Assembly: GCA_002320245.1 (NCBI GenBank)
Contig: DCKD01000061.1
Coordinates: 1-52,667, forward strand
DNA: 52,667 nt
Direction of reading: 5' to 3'
Source: Lachnospiraceae bacterium UBA1683
GTDB lineage: Bacteria; Bacillota; Clostridia; Lachnospirales; Lachnospiraceae
Below the pieces are notes generated by a model. It was given only the letters and a program-made list of their open reading frames with translations. It made no database searches and was not told where the DNA came from. Positions within the stretch are counted from its first letter, which is position 1, and every line of letters starts with the position of its first letter. Shown here piece after piece: positions 43,857-52,285 of the stretch. Made by a program: the position numbers and the translations under genes.

Positions 43857-45188
43857 ATGCATACTTATACAAGGGAAGATATTTTGGAGATGGTGGAGGA
43901 AGAGGATGTCGGTTTTATCCGCCTGCAATTTACCGATATTTTCGGAACGATTAAAAATATGGCAATCACAGTCAGCCAGCTTGAAAAGGCATTGAATAAT
44001 GAATGTGTATTTGACGGCTCATCGGTGGACGGATTCGCAGGACTTGGAGAAGCCGATATGTATCTGTACCCGGATTTGAATACGTTTGAAATATTTCCCT
44101 GGCGTCCGCAGCAGGGCAAAGTTGCACGTATGATTTGCGACATACATTTTCCGGACGGAAGACCGTTTGAAATTGATCCGCGCTACGTGCTGAAAAATGT
44201 AATCCGCGATGCAGAGGAGATGGGGTATCAATTGAATGCAGGCCCGGAGTGTGAATTCTTCCTGTTCCATACGGATGAGGATAATCTGCCGACGACACTG
44301 ACACATGAGCAGGGAAGCTCCTTCGATGTAGGACCGCTTGACCTTGGAGAAAATGCAAGACGTGATATGGTATTGACTCTTGAGGATATGGGATTTGGGG
44401 TGGAGGCATCCCACCATGAGAAGGCACCGGCACAGCATGAAATCGACTTCCATTATGACGAAGCATTGACAACTGCCGATAATCTGGTTACATTCCGGAT
44501 GGTGGTGAAGACGATTGCAAAACGGCACGGGCTGCATGCAACATTTATGCCAAAGCCGAGGATTGAGACAGACGGTTCCGGTATGCATATCAATCTGTCA
44601 CTTTGGAAGGACGGGAAAAACATTTTCCGCGATGACAATGACAAAAACGGTCTCAGTGAAGAAGGCTATTATTTCATGGGTGGTCTTCTGGAACACATCA
44701 AGGCGATTACATGTATCACCAACCCGACCGTGAACTCTTATAAACGTTTTGTACCCGGATATGAGGCGCCGGTGTACATTACATGGTCGGGAAAGGCGCT
44801 GGCACCGCTGATTCGGATTCCTGCTGTCCGCGGCGGGCATATCCGTCTGGAACTGAGAAGTCCGGACCCGTCCGCAAACCCGTATCTGGCATTGGCGGTG
44901 CTGCTTGCAGCCGGGCTGGACGGAATCAAAAATCAGATTCGTCCGATGGGAAGCGTGGATTTGGATGTGCAGGAGATGACAGATGAGGAACGTGCGTCCC
45001 TTCATATTGACAAGCTTCCACAGAGCCTGTCGGAAGCAGTAAAAGAACTGGAAGAGGATTCCTTCATACAAGATATTCTTGGAAGGGAATTGTCTGCAAA
45101 AATCATTGCATCCCAAAAACAGGCATATCATGATTATTGTATGCAGGTTACTGATTGGGAGATTGAGAACTACTTGCATAAAATTTGA
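43857..45188 (+). CDS. glnA: Glutamine synthetase type I (GSI-alpha)
   Basis: 443 aa cytoplasmic enzyme that makes glutamine from glutamate, ammonia and ATP. Motifs FDGSSVDGFAGLGEADMYLYPD, NAGPECEFFLF, KAPAQHEIDFHYDEA, GSGMHINLSLWKDGKN, NPTVNSYKRFVPGYEAP and RLELRSPDPSANPYLA are present. The length and the lack of the adenylylation Tyr loop fit GSI-alpha of Firmicutes, which is controlled without adenylylation. The ATG at 43857 follows GGGAGGT; the frame opening at 43812 begins at the attenuator T tract. Confidence 0.96.
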   Translation: MHTYTREDILEMVEEEDVGFIRLQFTDIFGTIKNMAITVSQLEKALNNECVFDGSSVDGFAGLGEADMYLYPDLNTFEIFPWRPQQGKVARMICDIHFPDGRPFEIDPRYVLKNVIRDAEEMGYQLNAGPECEFFLFHTDEDNLPTTLTHEQGSSFDVGPLDLGENARRDMVLTLEDMGFGVEASHHEKAPAQHEIDFHYDEALTTADNLVTFRMVVKTIAKRHGLHATFMPKPRIETDGSGMHINLSLWKDGKNIFRDDNDKNGLSEEGYYFMGGLLEHIKAITCITNPTVNSYKRFVPGYEAPVYITWSGKALAPLIRIPAVRGGHIRLELRSPDPSANPYLALAVLLAAGLDGIKNQIRPMGSVDLDVQEMTDEERASLHIDKLPQSLSEAVKELEEDSFIQDILGRELSAKIIASQKQAYHDYCMQVTDWEIENYLHKI

Positions 45189-45254
45189 CACCGCCGGAGG
45201 TTCGTACAGAAGAACAGAAGACGTTTACGAGTCAGGCAGGAGGTGTGAGGAGAG

Positions 45255-45803
45255 GTGAGTATTATAATTGTCGCATTTCCGAAAAAGGAAGTAGCGACGA
45301 ATATCCGTAATATCCTCGTGCGGGGAGGCGTACAGGTCTACGGAGTCTGCACTACTGGAGCACAGGTGCTGAACAGTACCGATACGCTTGATGACGGGAT
45401 TGTTGTGTGCGGCTACCGGATGCAGGATATGATGTACACGGAACTCCGGGATTGTCTTCAGGAGACGTTTGACTTGCTGCTGATTGCATCGCCGGATAAG
45501 TGGAATGAAGGTCTGGCAAAAGGTGTTGTGGGGCTTCCGATGCCAATCAAAGTATATGATATACTCAATACAGTCCAGATGATGCAGCAGACGATGCAGC
45601 GCAGACGCCGGAAACGCCGGGAGGCGGCAAAGAACCGCAGTCCGGAGCAGAAAGCACTGATAGAGCAGGCAAAGCTCCTTTTAATGAACCGGAATCATAT
45701 GACGGAGGAAGAAGCACATCGGTATTTGCAGAAGAGCAGTATGGACAGCGGGACAAATATGCTGGAGACGGCACAGATGGTATTGGCAATTATGAATGAT
45801 TAA
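45255..45803 (+). CDS. ANTAR-domain antiterminator with pseudo-receiver (NitR/NasT-like)
   Basis: 182 aa. The N-terminal half is a receiver-like fold (MSIIIVAFPKKEVATNIRNIL) in which the usual phosphorylated Asp position reads VVCGYRM, so normal phosphorylation is unlikely. The C-terminal part (about 118-182) is an ANTAR RNA-binding domain (SPEQKALIEQAKLLLMNRNHMTEEEAHRYLQ). NitR, encoded beside glnA in Clostridium saccharobutylicum, lets transcription pass terminators in the glnA leader. The attenuator at 43780-43813 is the likely RNA target here. It starts with GTG behind GAGGAGAG, 66 nt after glnA. Confidence 0.88.
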   Translation: MSIIIVAFPKKEVATNIRNILVRGGVQVYGVCTTGAQVLNSTDTLDDGIVVCGYRMQDMMYTELRDCLQETFDLLLIASPDKWNEGLAKGVVGLPMPIKVYDILNTVQMMQQTMQRRRRKRREAAKNRSPEQKALIEQAKLLLMNRNHMTEEEAHRYLQKSSMDSGTNMLETAQMVLAIMND

Positions 45804-45848
45804 ATGTTGACAGCGTGGGTGATGGACTGTTGAAAGCAATACGAGACT

Positions 45849-45942
45849 AACAGAAATAAAGAAGAAATAGCAGAAATAAGAAGTAGAGGGAAGTAAGAAG
45901 AAGTAGCAGAAATTAAAAAGAAAAAGCAGAAGTTAGGAGATA
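45849..45942 (+). repeat. Purine-rich imperfect repeat before dapF
   Basis: About 94 nt that is almost all A and G on this strand, with repeated AGCAGAAATAARAAG-like pieces (45868, 45912 and nearby). It forms the whole leader of dapF and ends in the dapF ribosome site TTAGGAG. Confidence 0.6.
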
Positions 45943-45946
45943 TAGA

Positions 45947-46777
45947 ATGAAGTTTACAAAAATGCAGGGGCTTGGCAATGACTATGTATATGTCAATTGC
46001 CTCAAAGAAATAGTGGAAAATCCTTCTGAGGTTGCAGTGAAAGTCAGTGACCGCCATTTTGGAATCGGTTCGGACGGACTGATTCTGATTCGTCCATCCC
46101 AAGTTGCGGATTTTGAGATGGAAATGTACAATGCAGACGGTTCACGTGGGGAAATGTGTGGGAATGGTATACGATGCGTGGCAAAATATGTTTATGATTA
46201 TGGTCTGACTGACAAGACAAATATTTCCGTTGAGACGCTGGGGGGAATCAAGTATCTGGAACTGGCTGTGGAAGACGGGAAAGTGAAGCAGGTGAAAGTG
46301 GATATGGGAAAACCGATACTAAAACCCGAACTAATCCCAATCGTATCAGATAGAGATGCAGTCATTGATGAACCGATTTTTGTGGACGGAATGGAATACC
46401 GGATTACCGGAGTTTCTATGGGAAATCCGCACGCCATTGTATTCATGAATGATGTAAAGAATCTGGAAATTGAGAAAATCGGACCGCTTTTTGAGAAACA
46501 TGAGAGGTTCCCAAAGAGAATGAATACCGAATTCGTAAAGGTGCTGGATAGAAATACCGTTGAGATGCGTGTATGGGAACGGGGTTCAGGCGAGACACTT
46601 GCCTGCGGTACCGGAGCCTGCGCGACCGCCGTTGCCTGCGTGTTAAATGGTGTGACAGACGAGGAGGTGACGGTAAAACTGCTCGGAGGCGATTTGCATA
46701 TCCGATGGGACAGAGAACAGGATACTGTGTTTATGACAGGACCTGCCGAGGTTGTATTTGACGGAGTGTGGGAGTAA
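45947..46777 (+). CDS. dapF: Diaminopimelate epimerase
   Basis: 276 aa enzyme turning LL-DAP into meso-DAP for lysine and peptidoglycan. The two catalytic cysteines are in GEMCGNGIRCVAKY (near residue 74) and ETLACGTGACATAV (near 222). The N-terminus MKFTKMQGLGNDYVYVN is standard. It is followed by dapL, giving the last two steps of this route together. Confidence 0.96.
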   Translation: MKFTKMQGLGNDYVYVNCLKEIVENPSEVAVKVSDRHFGIGSDGLILIRPSQVADFEMEMYNADGSRGEMCGNGIRCVAKYVYDYGLTDKTNISVETLGGIKYLELAVEDGKVKQVKVDMGKPILKPELIPIVSDRDAVIDEPIFVDGMEYRITGVSMGNPHAIVFMNDVKNLEIEKIGPLFEKHERFPKRMNTEFVKVLDRNTVEMRVWERGSGETLACGTGACATAVACVLNGVTDEEVTVKLLGGDLHIRWDREQDTVFMTGPAEVVFDGVWE

Positions 46778-46850
46778 AGGACACGATAAATTCATGAAAA
46801 GGCAAAATGCCGGCTTTGATACATAAGAAGTGGTACAAGGAGAAGAAAAG

Positions 46851-48065
46851 ATGTTTAAAATCAACGACAATTATTTGAAATTACCGGGGAGTTATTTGTT
46901 TTCTACAATTGGGAAAAAGGTTGCTGCGTATACAGAGGCACATCCGGAGAAATCCATTATCCGTCTGGGAATCGGCGATGTGACTCAGCCGCTTGCGCCG
47001 GCTATTATTGACACTTTGCACAGTGCGGTAGATGAAATGGCAAATGCAGAGACATTTCACGGGTATGCTCCGGATCTTGGATACGAATTCTTGAGAAGTG
47101 CGATGGCAAAGCATGATTATCAGGCGCGCGGATGTGACATTTCTGCCGATGAAGTGTTCATTTCCGACGGGGCAAAATGCGATTCAGGAAATATTCAGGA
47201 AATCTTCAGTGCGGATAATAAAATTGCGGTATGCGACCCTGTTTATCCGGTTTATGTGGATACAAACGTAATGGCAGGGAGAACCGGAACTTATGATGCG
47301 GAAAAAGAAACATGGAGCGATGTAATCTATATGCCATGTACTGCCGCAACAAACTTTGCACCGGAACTGCCGAAAGAAACACCGGATATTATTTACTTGT
47401 GTTTCCCAAATAATCCGACCGGTTCTACAATCACAAAATCACAGCTTCAGGAGTGGGTTGACTATGCAAATAAAGTTGGGGCAGTAATCATTTACGATGC
47501 GGCTTATGAGGCATATATTTCTGGGGAGGACGTACCGCACAGCATATATGAATGTGAGGGTGCAAGAACCTGCGCAATTGAGCTGCGCAGCTTTTCCAAG
47601 AATGCAGGCTTCACAGGCGTGCGTCTCGGTGCAACTATTATTCCCAAAGATTTGAAATGTGGAGGGGTTACGCTCCACTCCCTGTGGGCACGGCGTCAAG
47701 GAACAAAATACAACGGCGCTCCGTACATCGTGCAGAAAGCCGGGGAGGCAGTTTACTCTGAGGCGGGAAAGGCACAGCTAAAAGAGCAGATTGCTTACTA
47801 TATGAAGAATGCAAAGGTTATTTATGAAGGTCTGAAAAACGCCGGATACACTGTCTCCGGCGGGGTGAATGCACCATATATCTGGCTGAAGACACCTGAA
47901 GGAATGACATCCTGGGACTTCTTCGATTACCTGCTTGAAAATGCAAACGTAGTCGGAACACCAGGTTCGGGGTTTGGACCAAGCGGAGAAGGATACTTCC
48001 GGCTGACCGCATTCGGAAGCTACAAAAATACCGTTGCTGCAATTGAAAGAATTACAGCATTGTAG
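46851..48065 (+). CDS. dapL: LL-diaminopimelate aminotransferase
   Basis: 404 aa PLP-dependent enzyme making LL-DAP directly from tetrahydrodipicolinate. N-terminus MFKINDNYLKLPGSYLFSTIGKK, RLGIGDVTQPLAPAI, CFPNNPTGS and the PLP lysine in ELRSFSKNAGFTGVRLG are DapL signatures. The ATG at 46851 follows AAGGAG; the in-frame start at 46830 lacks a site. Palindromic repeat copy D begins 7 nt after the stop. Confidence 0.96.
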   Translation: MFKINDNYLKLPGSYLFSTIGKKVAAYTEAHPEKSIIRLGIGDVTQPLAPAIIDTLHSAVDEMANAETFHGYAPDLGYEFLRSAMAKHDYQARGCDISADEVFISDGAKCDSGNIQEIFSADNKIAVCDPVYPVYVDTNVMAGRTGTYDAEKETWSDVIYMPCTAATNFAPELPKETPDIIYLCFPNNPTGSTITKSQLQEWVDYANKVGAVIIYDAAYEAYISGEDVPHSIYECEGARTCAIELRSFSKNAGFTGVRLGATIIPKDLKCGGVTLHSLWARRQGTKYNGAPYIVQKAGEAVYSEAGKAQLKEQIAYYMKNAKVIYEGLKNAGYTVSGGVNAPYIWLKTPEGMTSWDFFDYLLENANVVGTPGSGFGPSGEGYFRLTAFGSYKNTVAAIERITAL

Positions 48066-48071
48066 GCGGAT

Positions 48072-48120
48072 GTCAGATGGGGACGTAGTAAAGTTCAACT
48101 TTACTACGTCCCCATCTGAC
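48072..48120. repeat. Palindromic repeat, copy D
   Basis: Perfect inverted repeat, 24-bp arms (48072-48095 and 48097-48120) around a central C. Core GGGGACGTAGTAAAGT as in copies A and B; outer 7 bp (GTCAGAT) unique and mirrored. Two GTGTCCCTTTTT satellites follow (48128-48140, 48152-48164) and may end dapL transcription. From there to 48321 nothing was recognised. Confidence 0.9.
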
Positions 48121-48321
48121 GTTTAGGGTGTCCCTTTTTACAAGATGGGGTGTCCCTTTTTGACATGATTTCTCTGACGACAATATAGGAACTGAAAATG
48201 ATTAAAAAAATAAATTTGATATTTATATTTTCAGAGATTGAATTTAAAATCCGGTGTTGAAATATCAGACAATATGTAAATTAACTGTAAAAAATCTAAC
48301 TCAGAAAATTAAAAAAAGGGG

Positions 48322-48349
48322 TTGATTTTTCCTGTGAGTTTGATATAAT
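48322..48349 (+). promoter_or_regulatory. SigmaA promoter of the tRNA pair
   Basis: TTGATT (48322-48327), 16-nt spacer, TATAAT (48344-48349), about 45 nt before tRNA-Gln. Confidence 0.7.
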
Positions 48350-48393
48350 AACCATGTTGCTTGTGAGGAACGAAAGCAAACAACGACAGATAA

Positions 48394-48465
48394 TGCGGAA
48401 TGGTGTAATTGGCAGCACAGCAGACTCTGACTCTGTTAGTAGGGGTTCAAGTCCCTTTTCCGTAG
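48394..48465 (+). tRNA. tRNA-Gln (anticodon CUG)
   Basis: 72 nt cloverleaf: acceptor TGCGGAA with TTCCGTA, anticodon stem GCAGA/TCTGT with loop CTCTGAC giving anticodon CUG (reads CAG), T arm AGGGG-TTCAAGT-CCCTT. The CCA end is not encoded. The pair of tRNAs is separated by a hairpin GGGAATCTG-GTAAAA-CAGATTCCC at 48468-48491. Confidence 0.92.
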
Positions 48466-48499
48466 TCGGGAATCTGGTAAAACAGATTCCCTTATTTAT

Positions 48500-48573
<74 letters not shown>

Positions 48574-48583
48574 TTTACTTTCC

Positions 48584-48605
48584 CCCCCATTTTATGGGGG
48601 TTTTT
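48584..48605 (+). terminator. Terminator of the tRNA transcript
   Basis: Stem CCCCCAT (48584-48590) with ATGGGGG (48594-48600), loop TTT, then TTTTT. Confidence 0.85.
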
Positions 48606-48647
48606 CATTTTTATAAAGTGAAAAAATCTGGTTGGCTTTGGTTGGGA

Positions 48648-48842
48648 TTATCCAGCGTGTGCTAAATTCTTAAATTTGGCATTGCGTTCTTGGATAATCT
48701 TTTGTTTTTCGTCAAGATTTGAAGTGTCATAAGTATAATATTTTTCGTTGACTTCGGTAGTATGCCCCAGCATACTTGCAACCATTGATTTTGGTGTCCC
48801 GTTGGCTTGCAAGTCAGAAGAGGATAATCTCGATTTAGCGTG
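48648..48842 (-). pseudogene. C-terminal remnant of a tyrosine recombinase (integrase)
   Basis: On the minus strand a 64-codon open stretch without start codon reads HAKSRLSSSDLQANGTPKS, then MVASMLGHTTEVNEKYYTYD and a charged C-terminal tail, ending at TAA 48650-48648. The LGH box and the following KYYTYD tyrosine are the last two conserved elements of phage/ICE integrases. Everything upstream (catalytic Arg, Lys, N-terminal domains) is missing and a stop precedes the fragment. It is the only trace of a mobile element, next to tRNA-Pro. The stretch 48843-49402 is otherwise apparently decayed, with one possible small ORF at 49168. Confidence 0.8.
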
Positions 48843-49167
48843 TTATTTTTCCACATAAATTGTATATTTTGGATTAAGAAATTTCAGAATATATGTTTCC
48901 GGTAATTCAGAGCCATGTCAAAGCTCTATTACATATATTTCCTTTATGCTGTAGTTACACATTATTGGTGTGAATACATAGAGATGGGCAAAACATCTTA
49001 GTGCGTTTAGACAATCACTTTTATTAGCACAATGCGTCTGCTGAATGCTTTGTGGGGCAGGGTTGTGAAATTTACACAGTACGATATTGTATTTTTAATA
49101 AACCGTGGGATAAAAATATTTTTCGACAGGCAAAAAAGGAATGACTATATGATATGGCAATGATATA

Positions 49168-49326
49168 ATGTTGGTATGTCAGGAAGATGGCGAATGGGAA
49201 AATTTTCGGAGTTGGATTTTTGAACATAACGGGAAAAGTCAATTATCACCCCTTTGTGGATTGAGCTGTGGACCATGTCTCTTGTTTTTCAGATGTGGCG
49301 GTTATGGTAAAATTAATCACTTATAA
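49168..49326 (+). other. Short Cys-rich ORF, possible gene remnant
   Basis: 52 aa open frame MLVCQEDGEWENFRSW..., then SPLCGLSCGPCLLFFRCGGYG. The CGLxCGxC pattern resembles the opening of small metal-binding proteins such as DUF3795-type domains, but the rest of such a domain is missing and no good ribosome site precedes it. A TATAAT-like sequence overlaps the start codon. It may be a truncated pseudogene in the decayed region after the integrase remnant. Confidence 0.3.
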
Positions 49327-49402
49327 GAGTTTCAGCCTGTAGGAGGCCGGCGGGCGCACATTCTATAGATTAATATTAGCAGGGAAAGGATGGACAGAAA
49401 AT

Positions 49403-49933
49403 ATGAGAAATGAAATTTTAGTTGTAGTGGATATGCAGAATGATTTTGTCGACGGTTCACTTGGAACGGCGGAGGCAAAGAAAATTCTTCTGAAAGTAGA
49501 AAAGAAAGTGGAAAGTTTCGAAGGAAAGATTATTTTTACAAAAGATACACATTCAGAGAACTATCCGGACACACAGGAGGGAAAAGCCCTTCCGGTAATC
49601 CATTGCGTAAAAGAAACGTGGGGATGGAATCTTGCGGGGAATCTGGAGAAGCTGAAAACCGTAAAGGGTGCTATGCTTTACGAAAAAATAACTTTCGGAT
49701 GCCGCAAACTGGCAGAGGATCTGGCAGCGCAAAACGAAGAAGAGAAAATTGATTGTATTGAAATAGTTGGCTTGTGCACGGATATTTGTGTGGTTTCGAA
49801 TGCCTTGCTGCTGAAAGCATTTCTTCCGGAGACTTTGATATGTGTAGATGCATCCTGCTGTGCGGGAGTTGCGCCGGATAAGCATGATGCGGCGCTTGAG
49901 ACCATGCGAAGCTGTCAGATAGAGATTCATTAG
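49403..49933 (+). CDS. Isochorismatase-family cysteine hydrolase, nicotinamidase-like
   Basis: 176 aa. Probable catalytic triad Asp10 (VVVDMQNDF), Lys95 (YEKITFG) and Cys129 (GLCTDICVVSNA), and the cis-peptide region before the Cys is normal. Nicotinamidase (nicotinamide to nicotinate, for NAD salvage) is the best guess by size and motif, but other amide hydrolases share them. It is preceded by an AGGGAAAGGA site and stands alone before the aldo/keto reductase. Confidence 0.8.
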   Translation: MRNEILVVVDMQNDFVDGSLGTAEAKKILLKVEKKVESFEGKIIFTKDTHSENYPDTQEGKALPVIHCVKETWGWNLAGNLEKLKTVKGAMLYEKITFGCRKLAEDLAAQNEEEKIDCIEIVGLCTDICVVSNALLLKAFLPETLICVDASCCAGVAPDKHDAALETMRSCQIEIH

Positions 49934-50040
49934 AAACACAAAAAGTAAGTTAAGTGCATACACGGATAAGCGGTTTGGAACATGTGGTCCGGAGCGCGAT
50001 AGGTGAAACGGGCGAATAATTATGGAAGGAGAATATCATC

Positions 50041-51072
50041 ATGGCAGATATCGCAAATATTTACAAAGCGGACGGCAGCCGTTATGAGAACATGCAGTAC
50101 AATAGAGTGGGAAGGAGCGGACTGAAGTTTCCGGCAGTTTCTCTTGGGCTCTGGCACAATTTTGGCAGTAAAGATCATTATGATAATATGAAGGAAATGT
50201 GCCGGACGGCATTTGACTGTGGGATTACACAGTTTGACCTTGCCAATAATTACGGGCCGGTCTATGGCAGTGCGGAGACGAATTTCGGGCGGATTATGGA
50301 GGAGGATTTCCGGTCATATAGAGATGAAATGGTAATTACGACAAAAGCAGGATATGATATGTGGGATGGCCCTTATGGAAACTGGGGCAGCCGGAAATAT
50401 CTGATGGCAAGTCTGGACCAGAGCCTGAAACGGATGAAACTTGATTATGTGGATATTTTTTATCATCACAGGATGGACAGGGAGACTCCGCTGGAGGAGA
50501 CGATGCAGGCACTGGCGGACATCGTGCACAGCGGAAAGGCACTATATGCAGGGGTATCCAATTATGACAGAGAGTATACCCGCAAGGCAGTTGAGATTTT
50601 GAAAGAACTACATTGTCCATTTATAGTAAATCAGAGGAGATATTCAATCCTTGACCGTACCATAGAGGAGGACGGTGTCAAAGAATTTTGTAAAGAGGCG
50701 GGTGTGGGTATCATTGCATTTAGCCCTCTGGCACAGGGATTGCTCACAGACAAGTATCTGAAGGGAATCCCGGAAGACAGCAGGATTGCGCGTGATTCGA
50801 GATTCTTAAAGGCAAGCGCTCTGACAGAAGAAAAGCTTCGTCAGATTGAACAGTTAAATCTTCTTGCAGCAGAGAGGGGGCAGACACTGGCACAGATGGC
50901 ATTGTCATGGATTTTGAAAGACGATGAGGTGTGTTCGGTTCTGATTGGAGCATCCAAGCCGTCACAGATAAAGGAGAATATTTCAATTGTGGAGCATACA
51001 ACTTTTACGGCGGAAGAGCTGAAGGAGATTGATTGTATTTGCGGTTTAAGTAGTTGGGAGGAACGGAAGTGA
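50041..51072 (+). CDS. Aldo/keto reductase, YghZ-like
   Basis: 343 aa NADPH-dependent oxidoreductase. N-terminus MQYNRVGRSGLKFPAVSLG, active Tyr in FDLANNYGPVYGSAE, catalytic Lys in VITTKAGYDMWDGPYG, and YHHRMDRETPLEETMQAL as in L-glyceraldehyde-3-phosphate reductase (YghZ) relatives. The C-terminal ALSWILKDDEVCSVLIGASKPSQI binds the cofactor phosphate. AAGGAG precedes the ATG. The stop overlaps the next start (GTGA). Confidence 0.92.
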   Translation: MADIANIYKADGSRYENMQYNRVGRSGLKFPAVSLGLWHNFGSKDHYDNMKEMCRTAFDCGITQFDLANNYGPVYGSAETNFGRIMEEDFRSYRDEMVITTKAGYDMWDGPYGNWGSRKYLMASLDQSLKRMKLDYVDIFYHHRMDRETPLEETMQALADIVHSGKALYAGVSNYDREYTRKAVEILKELHCPFIVNQRRYSILDRTIEEDGVKEFCKEAGVGIIAFSPLAQGLLTDKYLKGIPEDSRIARDSRFLKASALTEEKLRQIEQLNLLAAERGQTLAQMALSWILKDDEVCSVLIGASKPSQIKENISIVEHTTFTAEELKEIDCICGLSSWEERK

Positions 51073-51347
51073 GTGAAAAACCATGGGAAGGGAAATATTA
51101 TTCTTTCTTTTGTAATAAAAAGTGTGAATATTTTCCGTGCCATAAGACAAAAGATACGGATAATTTTAACTGCCTGTTCTGCTATTGTCCTCTGTATACG
51201 CTTGGAGACAGATGTGGCGGTAATTTTCAATATACGGAAAAAGGAATCAAGGATTGTACAAACTGTAGTCTGCCACACAAAAAGGAGAATTACGGATATA
51301 TTATAGGAAAGTACGCCGAAATTATGGAATTGGCACGGCGCTCGTGA
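51069..51347 (+). CDS. Cysteine-rich small-domain protein (PF04071 type)
   Basis: 92 aa. Nearly the whole protein is a Cys-rich metal-binding domain: YYSFFCNKKCEYFPCHK, FNCLFCYCPLY, GDRCGGNF, GIKDCTNCSLPH. Ten cysteines and several His suggest bound zinc or another metal. The family is known as a cysteine-rich small domain with unknown function, sometimes beside cobalamin genes; none is seen here. GTG at 51069 follows GGAGG by 7 nt and overlaps the reductase stop, so the two are translated together. Confidence 0.85.
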   Translation: MSEKPWEGKYYSFFCNKKCEYFPCHKTKDTDNFNCLFCYCPLYTLGDRCGGNFQYTEKGIKDCTNCSLPHKKENYGYIIGKYAEIMELARRS

Positions 51348-51474
51348 AACGAAGTTGTTTGATACCAGTTTTTTGTCATTTGAGCAACGGACATTTACAA
51401 TTGCACTTAAGATGTTAAAATGAACATATCAAGTAAGAAGCGCAATTCTTGATAGTGCACACCTACAGCACATG

Positions 51475-51555
51475 TTTTCTGGCAGAATGAAGAGAAAGAA
51501 TTATTTTCTGGCAGGATGAAGAGAAAGAATTTTCCGGCAGAATGGATAGGAAGAG
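51475..51555 (+). repeat. Three tandem repeats upstream of the LytTR gene
   Basis: TTTTCTGGCAGAATGAAGAG at 51475, TTTTCTGGCAGGATGAAGAG at 51504, and the worn TTTTCCGGCAGAATGGATAG at 51530: period 29 then 26 bp. They end about 25 nt before the regulator start. The rest of 51348-51474 shows no gene. Confidence 0.75.
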
Positions 51556-51577
51556 AGCAGAGTAAGAGGAAGAGTAC

Positions 51578-52285
51578 ATGTACCGAGTGGCAGTATGCGA
51601 TGACGACAAGAGAATAACAGAGACGGTCAGTACAATGATTGGCGGCTGGAATTCAGAGGTTCAGGTCCGTTCTTTCAGGTCCGGCGAGGAGTTGTTAAAA
51701 GATTATCGGCCATATCAGGCAGTGTTTTTGGACATTGATATGAAAGGAATGAACGGCATAGAAACCGGGAAGAAAATCCGGGAGATAGATAAAACTGTAA
51801 AAATCATCTACCTGACAGCATACCGGGATTATGTGGCAGGTGCTTTCCGGGTGCATGCATTTCAATATCTGCTTAAACCGGTAAAAGAAAAAGAGGTGCA
51901 CCAAGTCTTGAAGGACATCTTTGAATATGGGCAGCCGATGGGATATGAGGTATTGGACTTCCAGACGGGAAAGGGACTTCTGTGTCTGCCGACGGATGAA
52001 ATCTATTATTTTGAATACCGGGAGCGAAAAGTTCAGATTGTAACAAAAGATGAGGTTTACAGTATGCAGGAACGGATAAGTAATATAGAAAAACGAATGA
52101 AATCATACGGGTTTTCTATGCCCCATCAGAGTTTTGTGGTAAATATGCTCCATGTGAAGAATGTGTCGACCGGACGTATTCTGTTGGATAATGGAACGGA
52201 GATTCCTCTGGCACAGAAAAAACAAAAAGTTTGGAAACAAGAGTTGCTGTCATATCTTGCGGGAAGAGTGGAGGAAAGAAATTGA
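51578..52285 (+). CDS. LytTR-family response regulator (AgrA/VirR type)
   Basis: 235 aa. Receiver domain with CDDDKR, phosphorylated Asp52 (FLDIDMKGMNG) and KPVKEKEV; then a LytTR DNA-binding domain (about 130-230) with IYYFEYRERKVQIV and FSMPHQSFVVNMLHVKNV. Such regulators work with GHKL sensor kinases in peptide signalling or cell-wall control. The stop shares a base with the next ATG. Confidence 0.92.
   Translation: MYRVAVCDDDKRITETVSTMIGGWNSEVQVRSFRSGEELLKDYRPYQAVFLDIDMKGMNGIETGKKIREIDKTVKIIYLTAYRDYVAGAFRVHAFQYLLKPVKEKEVHQVLKDIFEYGQPMGYEVLDFQTGKGLLCLPTDEIYYFEYRERKVQIVTKDEVYSMQERISNIEKRMKSYGFSMPHQSFVVNMLHVKNVSTGRILLDNGTEIPLAQKKQKVWKQELLSYLAGRVEERN

Noticed and set aside
48662..48856. 64-aa minus-strand frame beginning MWKNNTLNRD
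   Set aside because: It is in a different frame from the recognisable integrase remnant (48648-48842) and has no family match.
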